DNA of 64,000 nt, from contig OZ244254.1 of the NCBI GenBank assembly GCA_965217205.1, positions 2,108,001 to 2,172,000 on the forward strand. The letters are read 5' to 3'. The stretch's first letter is position 1; each line of letters opens with the position of its first letter. The translations under genes and the position numbers were made by a program. Below are positions 17,260 through 25,940 of this stretch, in pieces. The DNA comes from Maricaulis sp947259345. GTDB lineage: Bacteria > Pseudomonadota > Alphaproteobacteria > Caulobacterales > Maricaulaceae. The notes under the pieces are model-generated. The model did not search any database. It was not told where the DNA came from and worked only from the letters and a program-made list of their open reading frames with translations.

Positions 17260-17724
17260 TCACGAAACAACTGTGAGCATGACACCGTTCACCGCGCTGA
17301 CCGTCACCGTTGATCCAGCGACCGGATCGGTCCCGTCCGGCGTCTCGGCCGCCCACTCGCCATCACCATATTTGACCCGGCCGCGGCCGGCGACAAAATC
17401 GCTGACAACAGTGACCCGCTGACCGATCATCCGCGAGGAGCGGTCATTCAGGCCGAAGACCGAACCGGCCTTCATGGCCGGACGGACCCAGCGGTCTCCG
17501 ACCCATAACAAGCCCAGCGACAGGATGGCGAAGACGGCCCACTGGACCGGCCAGCTCACACCCAGCATCTCCATCGCGACAAAGCCGGTCAGGAAAGCCG
17601 CCGCGGCAGGCCAGAGCAGATAGGTCGTGCCGGTGAGCAATTCGGCGATCAGGATCACGCCGGCAATCGCCCACCAGGCCCAGAGATTCATGCGGTCAAA
17701 GACCGACATCCACAAATCCATCAT
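17260..17724 (-). CDS. NfeD family membrane protein
   Basis: 154 residues, with the ATG at 17724 chosen by the AAGGAGA just upstream. Three hydrophobic segments (LWAWWAIAGVILIAELL, LWPAAAAFLTGFVAM, WAVFAILSLGLLWV) are followed by an OB-fold domain (IGQRVTVVSDFVAGRGRVKYGDGEW). NfeD proteins act next to SPFH proteins, and here the SPFH gene ends 25 bp upstream. The pair probably forms one membrane-microdomain complex with a role in envelope quality control. Confidence 0.9.
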   Translation of the reverse strand: MMDLWMSVFDRMNLWAWWAIAGVILIAELLTGTTYLLWPAAAAFLTGFVAMEMLGVSWPVQWAVFAILSLGLLWVGDRWVRPAMKAGSVFGLNDRSSRMIGQRVTVVSDFVAGRGRVKYGDGEWAAETPDGTDPVAGSTVTVSAVNGVMLTVVS

Positions 17725-17749
17725 GACATCTCCTTCTTGACCCTGCGGC

Positions 17750-18688
17750 CTAGCTCTTGCGGGTGGCCTCGGAAACGGCGTCATGCGCCGCCTTGCCTAG
17801 TTCGCCAACGCCCGTGATGGTGGACAGAATATTGGAGAATTCGGCCGGGATGATCACCGTACGCTGTTGCTCACTGGTGGCCAGCTTGCCGAAGGCCTCG
17901 ATGTATTTCTGGCCTAGGAAGTAGTTGATCGCGGACACATCGCCCTTGGCGATGGCGTCGGACACCATCTGGGTTGCGCGAGCTTCGGCCTCGGCTTCAC
18001 GTTCGCGGGCCTCGGCATCCAGGAAGGCACTTTCCTTGCGTCCCTCGGCCTCGCGGATCGCCGCTTCCTTCTCGCCCTCGGCACGCAGGATGGCGGACTG
18101 CTTGGCGCCTTCCGCTTCCAGGATTTCGGCGCGCTTGAGACGCTCGGCCTTCATCTGCCGGGCCATGGCCTCGGTGATATCGACCGGCGGTGACAGGTCG
18201 CGGATCTCGATCCGGGTCACTTTCACGCCCCAGGGATTGGTGGCGGCATCGATCACGCCCAGCAGGCGGGCATTGATCTCGTCCCGTTTGGACAGGGTTT
18301 CGTCCAGGTCCATCGCACCGATCACCGTCCGCACATTGGTCAGCGAGAGGTTGATGATGGCGAAGTCGAGATTGTCGACTTCATAGGCTGCGCGCGGCGC
18401 ATCCAGCACCTGGATGAACACGACCGCGTCAACGGACACCGTCGCATTATCCTTGGTGATGACATCCTGGTTCGGCACGTCGAGCACGCGCTCGCGCATA
18501 TTCATCTTGTAGCCGACCACGTCCACGAAAGGCGTCAGGAAGTGTAGTCCGGGTTTCAGGGTTCGCGTGAAACGTCCGAAGCGCTCGACCGTGAATTCCC
18601 GCCCCTGGGGCACTGTCTTGACCACCGAGGCGATGAGAAACAGCGCCAGCAGCAAGAATACACCAATACCGATCAATCCGAAGTCCAT
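17750..18688 (-). CDS. SPFH/Band 7 (stomatin-like, QmcA family) protein
   Basis: 312 residues. An N-terminal membrane helix (residues 3-24) is followed by the SPFH domain (VPQGREFTVERFGRFTRTLKPGLHFL) and a long charged coiled coil (about 180-245, rich in AEGEKEAAIREAEGRKES). A GGAGG site precedes the ATG. QmcA-like proteins oligomerise at the inner membrane with NfeD partners. Operon with nfeD. Confidence 0.92.
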   Translation of the reverse strand: MDFGLIGIGVFLLLALFLIASVVKTVPQGREFTVERFGRFTRTLKPGLHFLTPFVDVVGYKMNMRERVLDVPNQDVITKDNATVSVDAVVFIQVLDAPRAAYEVDNLDFAIINLSLTNVRTVIGAMDLDETLSKRDEINARLLGVIDAATNPWGVKVTRIEIRDLSPPVDITEAMARQMKAERLKRAEILEAEGAKQSAILRAEGEKEAAIREAEGRKESAFLDAEAREREAEAEARATQMVSDAIAKGDVSAINYFLGQKYIEAFGKLATSEQQRTVIIPAEFSNILSTITGVGELGKAAHDAVSEATRKS

Positions 18689-18735
18689 GCGAACCCCTCC
18701 TTCTTGTTATTGAAAGCCCCCTCAATCGAGGACGG

Positions 18736-19233
18736 TCAGGCAGAAACACCGTCGAGCTGACCCAGGATATGGTCGGCAGACGACACCTTGAATTCACCGG
18801 GGGCCTCGACATTCAGTTCGGCGACCTCGCCATCCTTCACGAGGATGGAAAAGCGCTGGGCCCGCACGCCCATGCCGAAACCCGTGCCGTCCATCTCCAG
18901 GCCGACCGCCTTGGCGAACTCGCCATTGCCATCTGCCAGCATGACGACCTCGTCACCGGCATTCTGGGACTTGGCCCAGGCATCCATGACGAAGACATCA
19001 TTGACCGAGAGGCAGGCAATCGTGTCGACGCCCTTGGCCTTGATTTCAGCCGACTTTTCGATGAAGCCCGGCAGGTGTTTGGCCGAACAGGTCGGCGTGA
19101 AGGCACCGGGCACTGCGAACAGGGCGACGGTCTTGCCAGCGAACACGTCAGCCGTGCTCAGCTTGTTCGGTCCGTCCGCCGTCATGGTCATGAAAGTGGC
19201 TTCGGGAAGACGTTCTCCGACCGAGATGGTCAT
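18736..19233 (-). CDS. peroxiredoxin, Prx5 type
   Basis: 165 residues from the ATG at 19233, which has AGGAGA upstream; the longer frame is unlikely. The peroxidatic cysteine is C49 in VPGAFTPTCSAKHLPGF and C74 in IACLSVND is the other conserved cysteine, as in Prx5/hybrid peroxiredoxins, which reduce alkyl hydroperoxides and H2O2 with glutaredoxin or thioredoxin. Divergent from yqgE with 89 bp between starts. Confidence 0.93.
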   Translation of the reverse strand: MTISVGERLPEATFMTMTADGPNKLSTADVFAGKTVALFAVPGAFTPTCSAKHLPGFIEKSAEIKAKGVDTIACLSVNDVFVMDAWAKSQNAGDEVVMLADGNGEFAKAVGLEMDGTGFGMGVRAQRFSILVKDGEVAELNVEAPGEFKVSSADHILGQLDGVSA

Positions 19234-19322
19234 GGCATTTCTCCTGTTGATCAGTATGAGCGGTATTCCGCACGGCAAGATAGCGGGAACCCGGCTGGAC
19301 GCATCCCCCTTTTGGGTGGAAC

Positions 19323-19919
19323 ATGTCAGCCATGGAACCGGCACGCCCGACAGATGTGGACGAGACCTTCCTCGGCGGCAAGCTTTTGATCGCTACGCCG
19401 AGCATTGGCGATCCGCGCTTTGACCGCACCGTCATACTCATGTGTGATCACAGCCCTGAACACGCGATGGGGATCATTCTCAACAAGCCCGCCGACGACC
19501 TGCGCCTGCCCGAGCTTTTCGATCAGCTGGGCGTGGTCGGTTCACACCCGGCGCCGGACAAGCCGGTGCTGATGGGTGGACCGGTTGACCAGGATCGAGG
19601 CTTTGTCCTGCACACGCGCGATTATTCCAGTGACGACGCCACCCTGCCTGTCTGCGCGCGAATCGGCCTGACCGCGACCAAGGATGTGCTTGAAGCGATG
19701 GCATCAGCAGCGCCGCCCCGTCGAAGCTTGCTGGCCCTGGGCTATGCCGGTTGGGGGGCTGGCCAGCTGGAAAACGAGCTGGCTGCCAATGCCTGGCTGG
19801 TGACCGAGCTGGACGAGGACCTTGTCTTCGAGACGCATGACGCGGAAAAATGGCCGCGCGCGCTGGACCTTCTCGGTGTCAGCCCCGAACATCTTTCCGC
19901 CCTGTCGGGCCACGCCTGA
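19323..19919 (+). CDS. YqgE/AlgH family protein (DUF179)
   Basis: 198 residues. FLGGKLLIATPSIGDPRFDRTVILMCDHSPEHAMGIILNKP is the family signature, with the LGYAGWGAGQLENELAANAWL block later. The molecular role of the family is unresolved. It may start at the ATG at 19332. It runs in the same direction as the thioesterase gene 22 bp downstream. Confidence 0.92.
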   Translation: MSAMEPARPTDVDETFLGGKLLIATPSIGDPRFDRTVILMCDHSPEHAMGIILNKPADDLRLPELFDQLGVVGSHPAPDKPVLMGGPVDQDRGFVLHTRDYSSDDATLPVCARIGLTATKDVLEAMASAAPPRRSLLALGYAGWGAGQLENELAANAWLVTELDEDLVFETHDAEKWPRALDLLGVSPEHLSALSGHA

Positions 19920-19941
19920 CCGCCCTCAATACGGATTTTCC

Positions 19942-20364
19942 ATGGCTCCCCATATTGTCGAGAACGGCGAGTTCGCCGGCTGGCGCATCTGGCCCGACGA
20001 CCCGTTCGAACAGAGTGCCGGCCCGTTTTTCATGCGCGTCGGACCGGATGGACCGGAAATGGCCTTTCGCGCCGAGCGCCACCATCTCAACGGCATGGGC
20101 GCCGTGCATGGCGGCTGCCTGATGAGTTTTGCCGATTTCGCCCTGTTCGGGATCGCCCATGAGGAGCTCAAGCCCTCCGGCTATGGCGTCACGGTCGCGT
20201 TCACATCCGAATTTATTTCGGGTGCGAAGGAAGGGGTCCTGATGGAGGCGCGGGGTGAAGTCCTGCGGGCCGGCGGCTCACTTATTTTCGTGCGCGGCCT
20301 GATCACGGGCGATGGCGCGCCGGTGCTCAATTTTTCCGGGACGATCAAGCGCCTGCGGGCTTGA
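19942..20364 (+). CDS. PaaI-type hotdog thioesterase
   Basis: 140 residues. HLNGMGAVHGGCLMSFADFALFGIA is the hotdog helix with the HGG motif of acyl-CoA thioesterases. The ATG at 19942 follows the yqgE stop and gives the normal length. The substrate is unknown. Its 3' end overlaps the converging EAL gene by 20 bp. Confidence 0.88.
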   Translation: MAPHIVENGEFAGWRIWPDDPFEQSAGPFFMRVGPDGPEMAFRAERHHLNGMGAVHGGCLMSFADFALFGIAHEELKPSGYGVTVAFTSEFISGAKEGVLMEARGEVLRAGGSLIFVRGLITGDGAPVLNFSGTIKRLRA

Positions 20365-21481
20365 ATCGCCCGTCCAGTCCGGCAAGCAAGGCCTGCTCGG
20401 CGACATCCGGCGCCAGCGCCCCCGCATAGCGATAGCCTTGCGCATACTGGCACCCCATGGCGGCGAGCCGCTCGGCGGCGGCCGCACTCTCCACACCTTC
20501 AGCCACGACTTTCATGCCAAAATGCGTGGCCAGCTGGATCACGGACTTCACCACGGTCCCGGCGCTTTCATCGCCCATCATGGCGCGCACGAAATAGCGA
20601 TCAATCTTGACCACGTCGAAGGGCAACATGTCGAGGCGGGCCAGGGAGGAATAGCCGGTACCAAAATCATCGAGTGCCAGCGACACGCCGCCCTCGGCAA
20701 GGCGCCGCATCGCCGCAGCCGCCATGTCGGGGTCCTGCATGATCTCGGTCTCTGCGATTTCGAGCTTGAAGGCGCCCGCTGGAAGCTTCGCGGCTGTGAC
20801 GGTCTCCAGGAGATCCGTGACAAATGCCGGATCCACCAATTCGCTGACCGTCGCATTGGCGGAGATGAAGATGTCGGCAGCCGCACCATGGGCGACGCGC
20901 CAGGAGGACAGGTCTGCCGCAGCATGGCCGCGCACCGTGGTGCTGATCCGGTTGAGCAGATCGAGCTCACCTGCCATATCGAGGAAATCATCGGGCGACA
21001 GAATGCCGACTCCGGGCCGGTCCCAGCGTGCCAGCGCCTCGAAACCCGCGAGGCGGCCGGTATCGAGCGCAATAATGGGCTGATACCAGGCCATGACTTC
21101 GCCTGAAGCAACGCCCTTGGCCAGGGCGTGCTCCTCACCGATTCGCCCGGCGAGGTCACGCGTCGCACCGGCTGGCGTCATCAGCCCCTCGATCCGCCCG
21201 TCATCGCCGCGTTTTCCCAGCAACCGCACATAGGCCAGACGATCACCGGCGCCGATCAGTCGAATACGCAAATCCAGCGTGTCGCCCTCGACAGCCGCAG
21301 CCAGCCGCGACTGGTCGGCCGGTCCGAGGCGATCGAGGAAGCCCTGCCAGTCCATCTCGGCCCGTTCGAAGCCGAACGCCGCCGCATCCCCGGTCAGGCG
21401 GACCTGACCGGCAACAAGGTCACAGGCAAAGGCGAGCGCGCCGGCCGCCCGGACCCCGGCTTCATATCCGGTTTCCGTCAT
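20345..21481 (-). CDS. EAL-domain cyclic-di-GMP phosphodiesterase (predicted)
   Basis: 378 residues. Residues 1-115 form a degenerate N-terminal sensory region with a PAS-like look and no GGDEF domain. The EAL domain spans about 128-372. E148-A-L150, N209, E241/E244, D271-D272 (DDFGTGYSSL), K292 and the VVAEGVES glutamate are all in place, so it is probably active. There is no membrane helix, so it is cytoplasmic. The start overlaps the GNAT gene stop by four bases. Confidence 0.92.
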   Translation of the reverse strand: MTETGYEAGVRAAGALAFACDLVAGQVRLTGDAAAFGFERAEMDWQGFLDRLGPADQSRLAAAVEGDTLDLRIRLIGAGDRLAYVRLLGKRGDDGRIEGLMTPAGATRDLAGRIGEEHALAKGVASGEVMAWYQPIIALDTGRLAGFEALARWDRPGVGILSPDDFLDMAGELDLLNRISTTVRGHAAADLSSWRVAHGAAADIFISANATVSELVDPAFVTDLLETVTAAKLPAGAFKLEIAETEIMQDPDMAAAAMRRLAEGGVSLALDDFGTGYSSLARLDMLPFDVVKIDRYFVRAMMGDESAGTVVKSVIQLATHFGMKVVAEGVESAAAAERLAAMGCQYAQGYRYAGALAPDVAEQALLAGLDGRFKPAGA

Positions 21482-22056
21482 TTGCGAGGATCGGTGGACA
21501 GGATGGCGAAACGATCATGATCGCGCCACTCACCCGCGATGTTGAGGAAAGCGCGCGAACGCCCCTCCTTCACGAACCCAACCTGTTCCAGCAGCGTGCG
21601 CGAGGCGGCATTATTCGGTTGGCAGGCGGCCTCGACACGGTGCAGACGCAGCTCATCGAAGGCGAAGGCCAGCACCCGGCGCACGGCAGCCCGCGTGTGT
21701 CCCTTGCGAACATAGGGCGAGCCGATCCAGTAGCCGACATCGGCCGATTGCAGGACGCCACGGCGCACATTGTTCAGATTGCAGGCGCCCAGCAGAACGT
21801 CATCGCGCGCGCGAACGACAAAGAATGGGTAGCCCAGGCCGGCATCACGATCCGCCTGGTAGCGATCAATGCGGCGGCGAAAGGCGCCCTTGGACAATTC
21901 ATCGCTCGTCCAGGCCGGTTCCCAGGGCTCGGTATGGGCACGAGAGGCGCTGCGCAGCTTGGCCCAGTCTTCGTAATCGGAAAGCGTCGGGGCCCGCAGG
22001 CGAATGCCCTGGCCAGTCAGGGTCTCGTCCCAGGAAGTTTCGCGCCAAACTGCCAA
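21478..22056 (-). CDS. GNAT acetyltransferase, RimJ/RimL type
   Basis: 192 residues. RLRAPTLSDYEDWAKLRSASR at the N-terminus, the YWIGSPYVRKGHTRAAVRRVLAFAFDELRLHRVEAACQPNNAASRTLLEQVGFVKEG core and the acetyl-CoA loop are typical of RimJ/RimL enzymes. The apparent start is a TTG at 22056 with GGAG about 7 nt upstream. It sits 26 bp after SURF1, at the tail of the oxidase operon, and is coupled to the EAL gene. Specific substrate unknown. Confidence 0.85.
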   Translation of the reverse strand: MAVWRETSWDETLTGQGIRLRAPTLSDYEDWAKLRSASRAHTEPWEPAWTSDELSKGAFRRRIDRYQADRDAGLGYPFFVVRARDDVLLGACNLNNVRRGVLQSADVGYWIGSPYVRKGHTRAAVRRVLAFAFDELRLHRVEAACQPNNAASRTLLEQVGFVKEGRSRAFLNIAGEWRDHDRFAILSTDPRK

Positions 22057-22082
22057 ATTCCATCTCCGTATCCGGGCGGATA

Positions 22083-22796
22083 CTAGTCCGCCTTCTGGTT
22101 CTTGTCGCCATCGCGCGATGGCTTGTTAAAGCGCAGCCGTCCCCGGCTGACATGCAGGGCGAGATACACCCCGATCAGAGCCAGCGCCAGACCATACCAG
22201 GTCAGGGCATAGCCCAGATGCTTGGCCGGCGGCGTCCGGCTCAGTGAGGCCGGCATGCCGGTATCGGCGCGTGCCCAGACCGGCAGCAGGCTGTCCGGTT
22301 CAATCCCGAAGGTCGCCGCCATGGCTGCACGATCATGGCTATACCACTGATTGGTATCCGGATCGTTTCCGGGTGTGAAAAGACCCGGCTCCGGTGGCAT
22401 CTCGAGCCGCCAGACCTGCACGGAAGACTGGGTTTCGGTCCGCAAGTCCTCGAAGGCCACTTCCACCATCAGATAGCGCGCCGGGTCATCCGCACGGCAG
22501 CGTGGTGCCGGCATCAGCGCCAGACGCATCCAGCCGGCCGTCTCGCGCATGGCGTAGAGGCGCAGTGTCGGGCCGCCCAACGGGACCGGCCCGGTGACCG
22601 GCGGCGAGAAGGCGCCATCTTCCGGCTCACACAGGGCCGTGCGAAAGCTGACCGCCTCGCCGCGCGCCTCATAGGCCGCGATCTGGTCGGCCTTCCAGGA
22701 CATGCGCTGCATCTGCCAGCTGCCCAGCGTCACCAGCAAGGCAAGGCTGGCCAAGGTGAATACGGTGAGCAGCGGGAGCGGCTGGAAGCGGGGCAT
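22083..22796 (-). CDS. SURF1 family cytochrome oxidase assembly protein
   Basis: 237 residues. Two membrane helices at the termini (LLTVFTLASLALLVTLGSW and LTWYGLALALIGVYLAL) flank a periplasmic domain with GSWQMQRMSWKADQIAAYEAR, the signature of SURF1. These proteins assist insertion of heme a into cytochrome oxidase subunit I. It lies 44 bp downstream of the DUF983 gene, still in the oxidase operon. Confidence 0.93.
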   Translation of the reverse strand: MPRFQPLPLLTVFTLASLALLVTLGSWQMQRMSWKADQIAAYEARGEAVSFRTALCEPEDGAFSPPVTGPVPLGGPTLRLYAMRETAGWMRLALMPAPRCRADDPARYLMVEVAFEDLRTETQSSVQVWRLEMPPEPGLFTPGNDPDTNQWYSHDRAAMAATFGIEPDSLLPVWARADTGMPASLSRTPPAKHLGYALTWYGLALALIGVYLALHVSRGRLRFNKPSRDGDKNQKAD

Positions 22797-22840
22797 GGCG
22801 GACAGGGTCCATCACCAAAAAGGGGCGAGGCTGTCAGGCC

Positions 22841-23200
22841 TCAATCGTCCAGCCGCGCCTCCTGGGCGTCATGCTGGAATTGCAGGGCGAAGAGCAGGCC
22901 CTTGATCGGCCGCAGGGCGGCAATGCAGGCGATGGGCACGAAGGGCAATTGGAAGATTGCGTGCACCCACCAAGGTGGGCTGAAGGCCGCCTCGACCAGC
23001 AGGAAGAGGACCATGGCCAGAAAGCCGACAATGAAGAGGACGAAGACCGAAGCGCCGTCGCCGACATCCGCGCTTTCAAAGTCGGCGCCGCAGACATCAC
23101 AGCGTGGCGCGATCTTCAGCAGCCCGTCAAACATGGCCCCCTCCCCGCATTTCGGGCAGCGCCCCTGGACGCCGGTCGAAAACGGGGAGGGTTTTGTCAT
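22841..23200 (-). CDS. DUF983 zinc-ribbon membrane protein
   Basis: 119 residues. The N-terminus carries two CxxC pairs (RCPKCGEG and RCDVCGAD) that should bind one zinc. Two membrane helices follow (VFVLFIVGFLAMVLFLLVEAAF and the WWVHAIFQLPFVPIACIAAL segment). DUF983 typically follows ctaE in alphaproteobacterial oxidase operons, as here (8 bp gap). Function unknown, probably oxidase biogenesis. Confidence 0.9.
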   Translation of the reverse strand: MTKPSPFSTGVQGRCPKCGEGAMFDGLLKIAPRCDVCGADFESADVGDGASVFVLFIVGFLAMVLFLLVEAAFSPPWWVHAIFQLPFVPIACIAALRPIKGLLFALQFQHDAQEARLDD

Positions 23201-23208
23201 GGGAAGGG

Positions 23209-24063
23209 TCAGCCTTGATAGACGACGTAGACGAAGGCGAAGAGGAAGAGCCAGACCACGTCAACGAAGTGCCAGTACCAGGCGGCCGCTTCGAGACCGA
23301 AATGCTTCTTCGCGCTCATTTGACCGGCCAGGAGGCGGAAGAGGCAGACAGCGAGGAAGATGGTGCCGATCACCACGTGAGCGCCGTGGAAGCCCGTCGC
23401 CATGTAGAAGGTCGACCCGTAGAGATTGCCGCCATCGGCCATGGAGAAGGCGAAGTGGGCTTCCGAATACTCGTAGACCTGCAGGGCAGTGAAGCACATG
23501 CCCAGCGCGACCGTGAAGATCAGACCGGTGATCGCCCCCTTGCGGTCATCATGCTGGAGCGCGTGGTGCGCCCAGGTCACCGTGGTGCCCGAGAGCAGCA
23601 GGATGAGCGTATTCATCAGCGGGATGTGCCAGGGGTTGAAGGTCTCGACCCCGGCCGGCGGCCAGGTGGCGAGCGCCGGGTCCATCCGAACCTCATGGAA
23701 GATGGCGTATTCGAAGAAGGACCAGAACCAGGCCACGAAGAACATGACTTCCGAGGCGATGAACAGGATCATGCCATAGCGCATGCCGATATCGACAACG
23801 GCCGTGTGGTCGCCGCGCTTTGATTCCTTGATCATGTCACCCCACCAGCCGATCATCGTCCAGATGACGATGAGGAAGCCGAGGGCGAGGCCGCCCCAGG
23901 AGCCATCTGCATACATGAAGGCCAGCGGATGCTCGGCCGAGACCAGGCCGGCCATGTTGCCGACGGCACCGATGGCCAGAAGGAAGGCGCCCACCGAGCC
24001 CACAAACGGCCACGGGCTCGGGTCAACCAGGTGGTAGTCGTGCTTAGCGGCATGCCCAGCCAT
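23209..24063 (-). CDS. ctaE: cytochrome c oxidase subunit III
   Basis: 284 residues, seven membrane helices. DYHLVDPSPWPFVGSVGAF at the N-terminus, WFWSFFEYAIFH (the E facing subunit I) and the GFHGAHVVIGT and EAAAWYWHFVDVVWLFLF motifs are typical. AGGAGA precedes the ATG. Part of the aa3-type terminal oxidase; the assembly genes flank it. Confidence 0.96.
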   Translation of the reverse strand: MAGHAAKHDYHLVDPSPWPFVGSVGAFLLAIGAVGNMAGLVSAEHPLAFMYADGSWGGLALGFLIVIWTMIGWWGDMIKESKRGDHTAVVDIGMRYGMILFIASEVMFFVAWFWSFFEYAIFHEVRMDPALATWPPAGVETFNPWHIPLMNTLILLLSGTTVTWAHHALQHDDRKGAITGLIFTVALGMCFTALQVYEYSEAHFAFSMADGGNLYGSTFYMATGFHGAHVVIGTIFLAVCLFRLLAGQMSAKKHFGLEAAAWYWHFVDVVWLFLFAFVYVVYQG

Positions 24064-24133
24064 CGCGAATCTCCTGCGATCTCAAATCAGCGAAGTGTGC
24101 TTCTGATACGCGGCACACTCGAAAGGTTCAATG

Positions 24134-24700
24134 CTAAGGCGCGGCGTCGGACGAAGCCGACCCCCCGTCTTCGGACTCAAAAAACGTATAGGACAAGGTG
24201 ATCGACGCGACATCATCCATGCGCCGTTCCTCGTCGATCAGCGGATCGACAAAGAAGAGAACAGGCATCTCGATGCTCTCACCCGGTTGCAGCGTCTGCT
24301 CGGTAAAGCAGAAGCATTCCAGTTTGGAAAAATAGGTCGCTGCCTTGTAGGGCGCGACATTATAGGTCGCCACACCGGTCACCGGCTGGCTCGAATTATT
24401 GGTCGCCGTGTAATAGGCGAGCGCCGTTTCGCCGACCCGCACGGTGATCGAGCGCTGCACCGGCTCGAAACTCCAGGGCAGGTTGCGATTGGTATTGGCG
24501 TCGAAATACACCGTAACTTCGCGATCCAGGATGGCCCCGGCTTCGCCGACCGCAACCTGGGTCGTACCGCCATATCCGGTCACGCGGCAGAAAAGGTCGT
24601 AAAGCGGAACAGCCGCATAGGCGGCACCGACCATGACAGCGGCGGCCAGAGCCGAGAATGCGGCGACGCGGGCATTCTTGTTGAGCGGCATACGAATCAT
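24134..24700 (-). CDS. ctaG: cytochrome c oxidase assembly protein CtaG/Cox11
   Basis: 188 residues. One N-terminal membrane helix (residues 11-30) and a periplasmic copper-binding domain; the copper motif is C129-F-C131 (KLECFCFTEQTL), with a further C38 in VPLYDLFCRVTGYGG. Delivers CuB to subunit I. The ATG at 24700 overlaps the stop of the preceding small gene, which fixes the start; the longer open frame is spurious. Confidence 0.95.
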   Translation of the reverse strand: MIRMPLNKNARVAAFSALAAAVMVGAAYAAVPLYDLFCRVTGYGGTTQVAVGEAGAILDREVTVYFDANTNRNLPWSFEPVQRSITVRVGETALAYYTATNNSSQPVTGVATYNVAPYKAATYFSKLECFCFTEQTLQPGESIEMPVLFFVDPLIDEERRMDDVASITLSYTFFESEDGGSASSDAAP

Positions 24701-24945
24701 GCGCCGGCTCCCGCGGCGATATTCTGGCTCAGGCGTACCACGGTGATCGCGAAGACAGCGACCATGAAGCCAACAAGAGACAAGGCGATCACCACATTGC
24801 GGCGGCTCCGGGCCTTTTCCTGCTCCGGTGTCAGACGCACGGTCTCCGTCGACTGCGTATAGTCCGGCTGTTTGGACTCGATGACCTCCTCGATCATCTC
24901 GCCAACGGACTTCTTGGACTTGCCAGTTTCGTTCTCGGTCATCAT
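24697..24945 (-). CDS. small membrane protein of the oxidase operon (CoxF-like)
   Basis: 82 residues. A charged N-terminal half (GEMIEEVIESKQPDYTQSTE, then PEQEKARSRR) precedes one membrane helix (NVVIALSLVGFMVAVFAITVV). It resembles the small protein often found between ctaB and ctaG in alphaproteobacteria. Its ATG overlaps the ctaB stop and its own stop overlaps the ctaG ATG. The second ATG at 24942 could also be the start. Role unknown. Confidence 0.8.
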   Translation of the reverse strand: MMTENETGKSKKSVGEMIEEVIESKQPDYTQSTETVRLTPEQEKARSRRNVVIALSLVGFMVAVFAITVVRLSQNIAAGAGA

Positions 24946-25919
24946 CCCACTCCCGGAATGGCGACATAGGCACCAAATGCGTGCTCAATAATCAATGCGG
25001 CAAAAAGGACCGTCAGATAGCCGATCGAGTAGGCGAAGAGATCGCGCGCTGCCTTGTCACCGGCCCGGACGGCATAAAGCGCGCCCTCTTCCGCCGACCC
25101 CGCCTCACCGGCCCGCGAACGGAAGATCCGCCAGGCCAGCAGCAGGAAGAGCGCACCGCCACCCAAAGATGTCGCACCATAGACGGCGCCGCCGAGCCCG
25201 GTCAGAACCGGGGCACCGGCAAAGACCACCAACACGATGGAATAGAGCAGGATTTGCAGGCGGGTCGACTTGGCGCCCTTGGCCACCGGCATCATCGGCA
25301 CATTGGCCGCGGCATAGTCGCCGGACTTGTAGAGCGCCAGCGCCCAGGAGTGAGGCGGCGTCCACAGGAAGATGATCATGAAAAGAATGACCGCATCGAG
25401 TGAAATCTCGCCGGTCACCGCGACCCAGCCAATCATCGGCGGGAAGGCCCCGGCGGCGCCACCAATAACGATATTCTGCGGCGTCGAACGCTTGAGGATC
25501 ATTGTGTAAATGACGGCGTAGAAGAAAATCGAGAAGGCCAGCAGGCCGGCGGCGAGGTAATTGCTCGCCAGTGCCATCAGCAGGACCGACAGGATCGCGG
25601 CCACAACGCCGAAGCCATAGGCATTGGCCACCGAGACCACGCCGCGCGGGATCGGACGCTTGCGCGTGCGCTGCATGGTGGCGTCGATATCGGCATCATA
25701 GGCCATGTTGAGCGCACCGGCAGCACCGGCACCCACGGCCAGGCACAGGATCGACATCACCGCCAGGAACGGATCGGCATCGACCGGTGCCGCGATGAGA
25801 CCGGCAAAGGCGGTGAAGACGACCAGCGTCATCACCCGCGGTTTCATCAGGTCAAAATAGTCGCGGGGCGAGGCTGTCGAAACAGCCTCGCCCTCTGCGC
25901 GATTGTCGCTTGGGGTCAC
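24942..25919 (-). CDS. ctaB: protoheme IX farnesyltransferase (heme O synthase)
   Basis: About 325 residues from the GTG at 25919; TTG codons at 25937 and 25931 are other possible starts, because the sequence shows no ATG. UbiA-type fold with eight to nine membrane helices. The aspartate motif is NMAYDADIDATMQRTRKRP and the second is the YTMILKRSTPQNIVIGGAAGAFPPMIGW loop. Converts heme B to heme O for the oxidase. Starts within 25 bp of the ctaD stop. Confidence 0.95.
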   Translation of the reverse strand: MTPSDNRAEGEAVSTASPRDYFDLMKPRVMTLVVFTAFAGLIAAPVDADPFLAVMSILCLAVGAGAAGALNMAYDADIDATMQRTRKRPIPRGVVSVANAYGFGVVAAILSVLLMALASNYLAAGLLAFSIFFYAVIYTMILKRSTPQNIVIGGAAGAFPPMIGWVAVTGEISLDAVILFMIIFLWTPPHSWALALYKSGDYAAANVPMMPVAKGAKSTRLQILLYSIVLVVFAGAPVLTGLGGAVYGATSLGGGALFLLLAWRIFRSRAGEAGSAEEGALYAVRAGDKAARDLFAYSIGYLTVLFAALIIEHAFGAYVAIPGVG

Positions 25920-25940
25920 GATCGTGTCCAAGGTCAAACC

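Noticed and set aside
24701..24988. N-terminal extension of CtaG by 96 residues
   Set aside because: Overlaps the small oxidase-operon gene fully and lacks similarity to Cox11; the ATGA overlap at 24700 marks the start.
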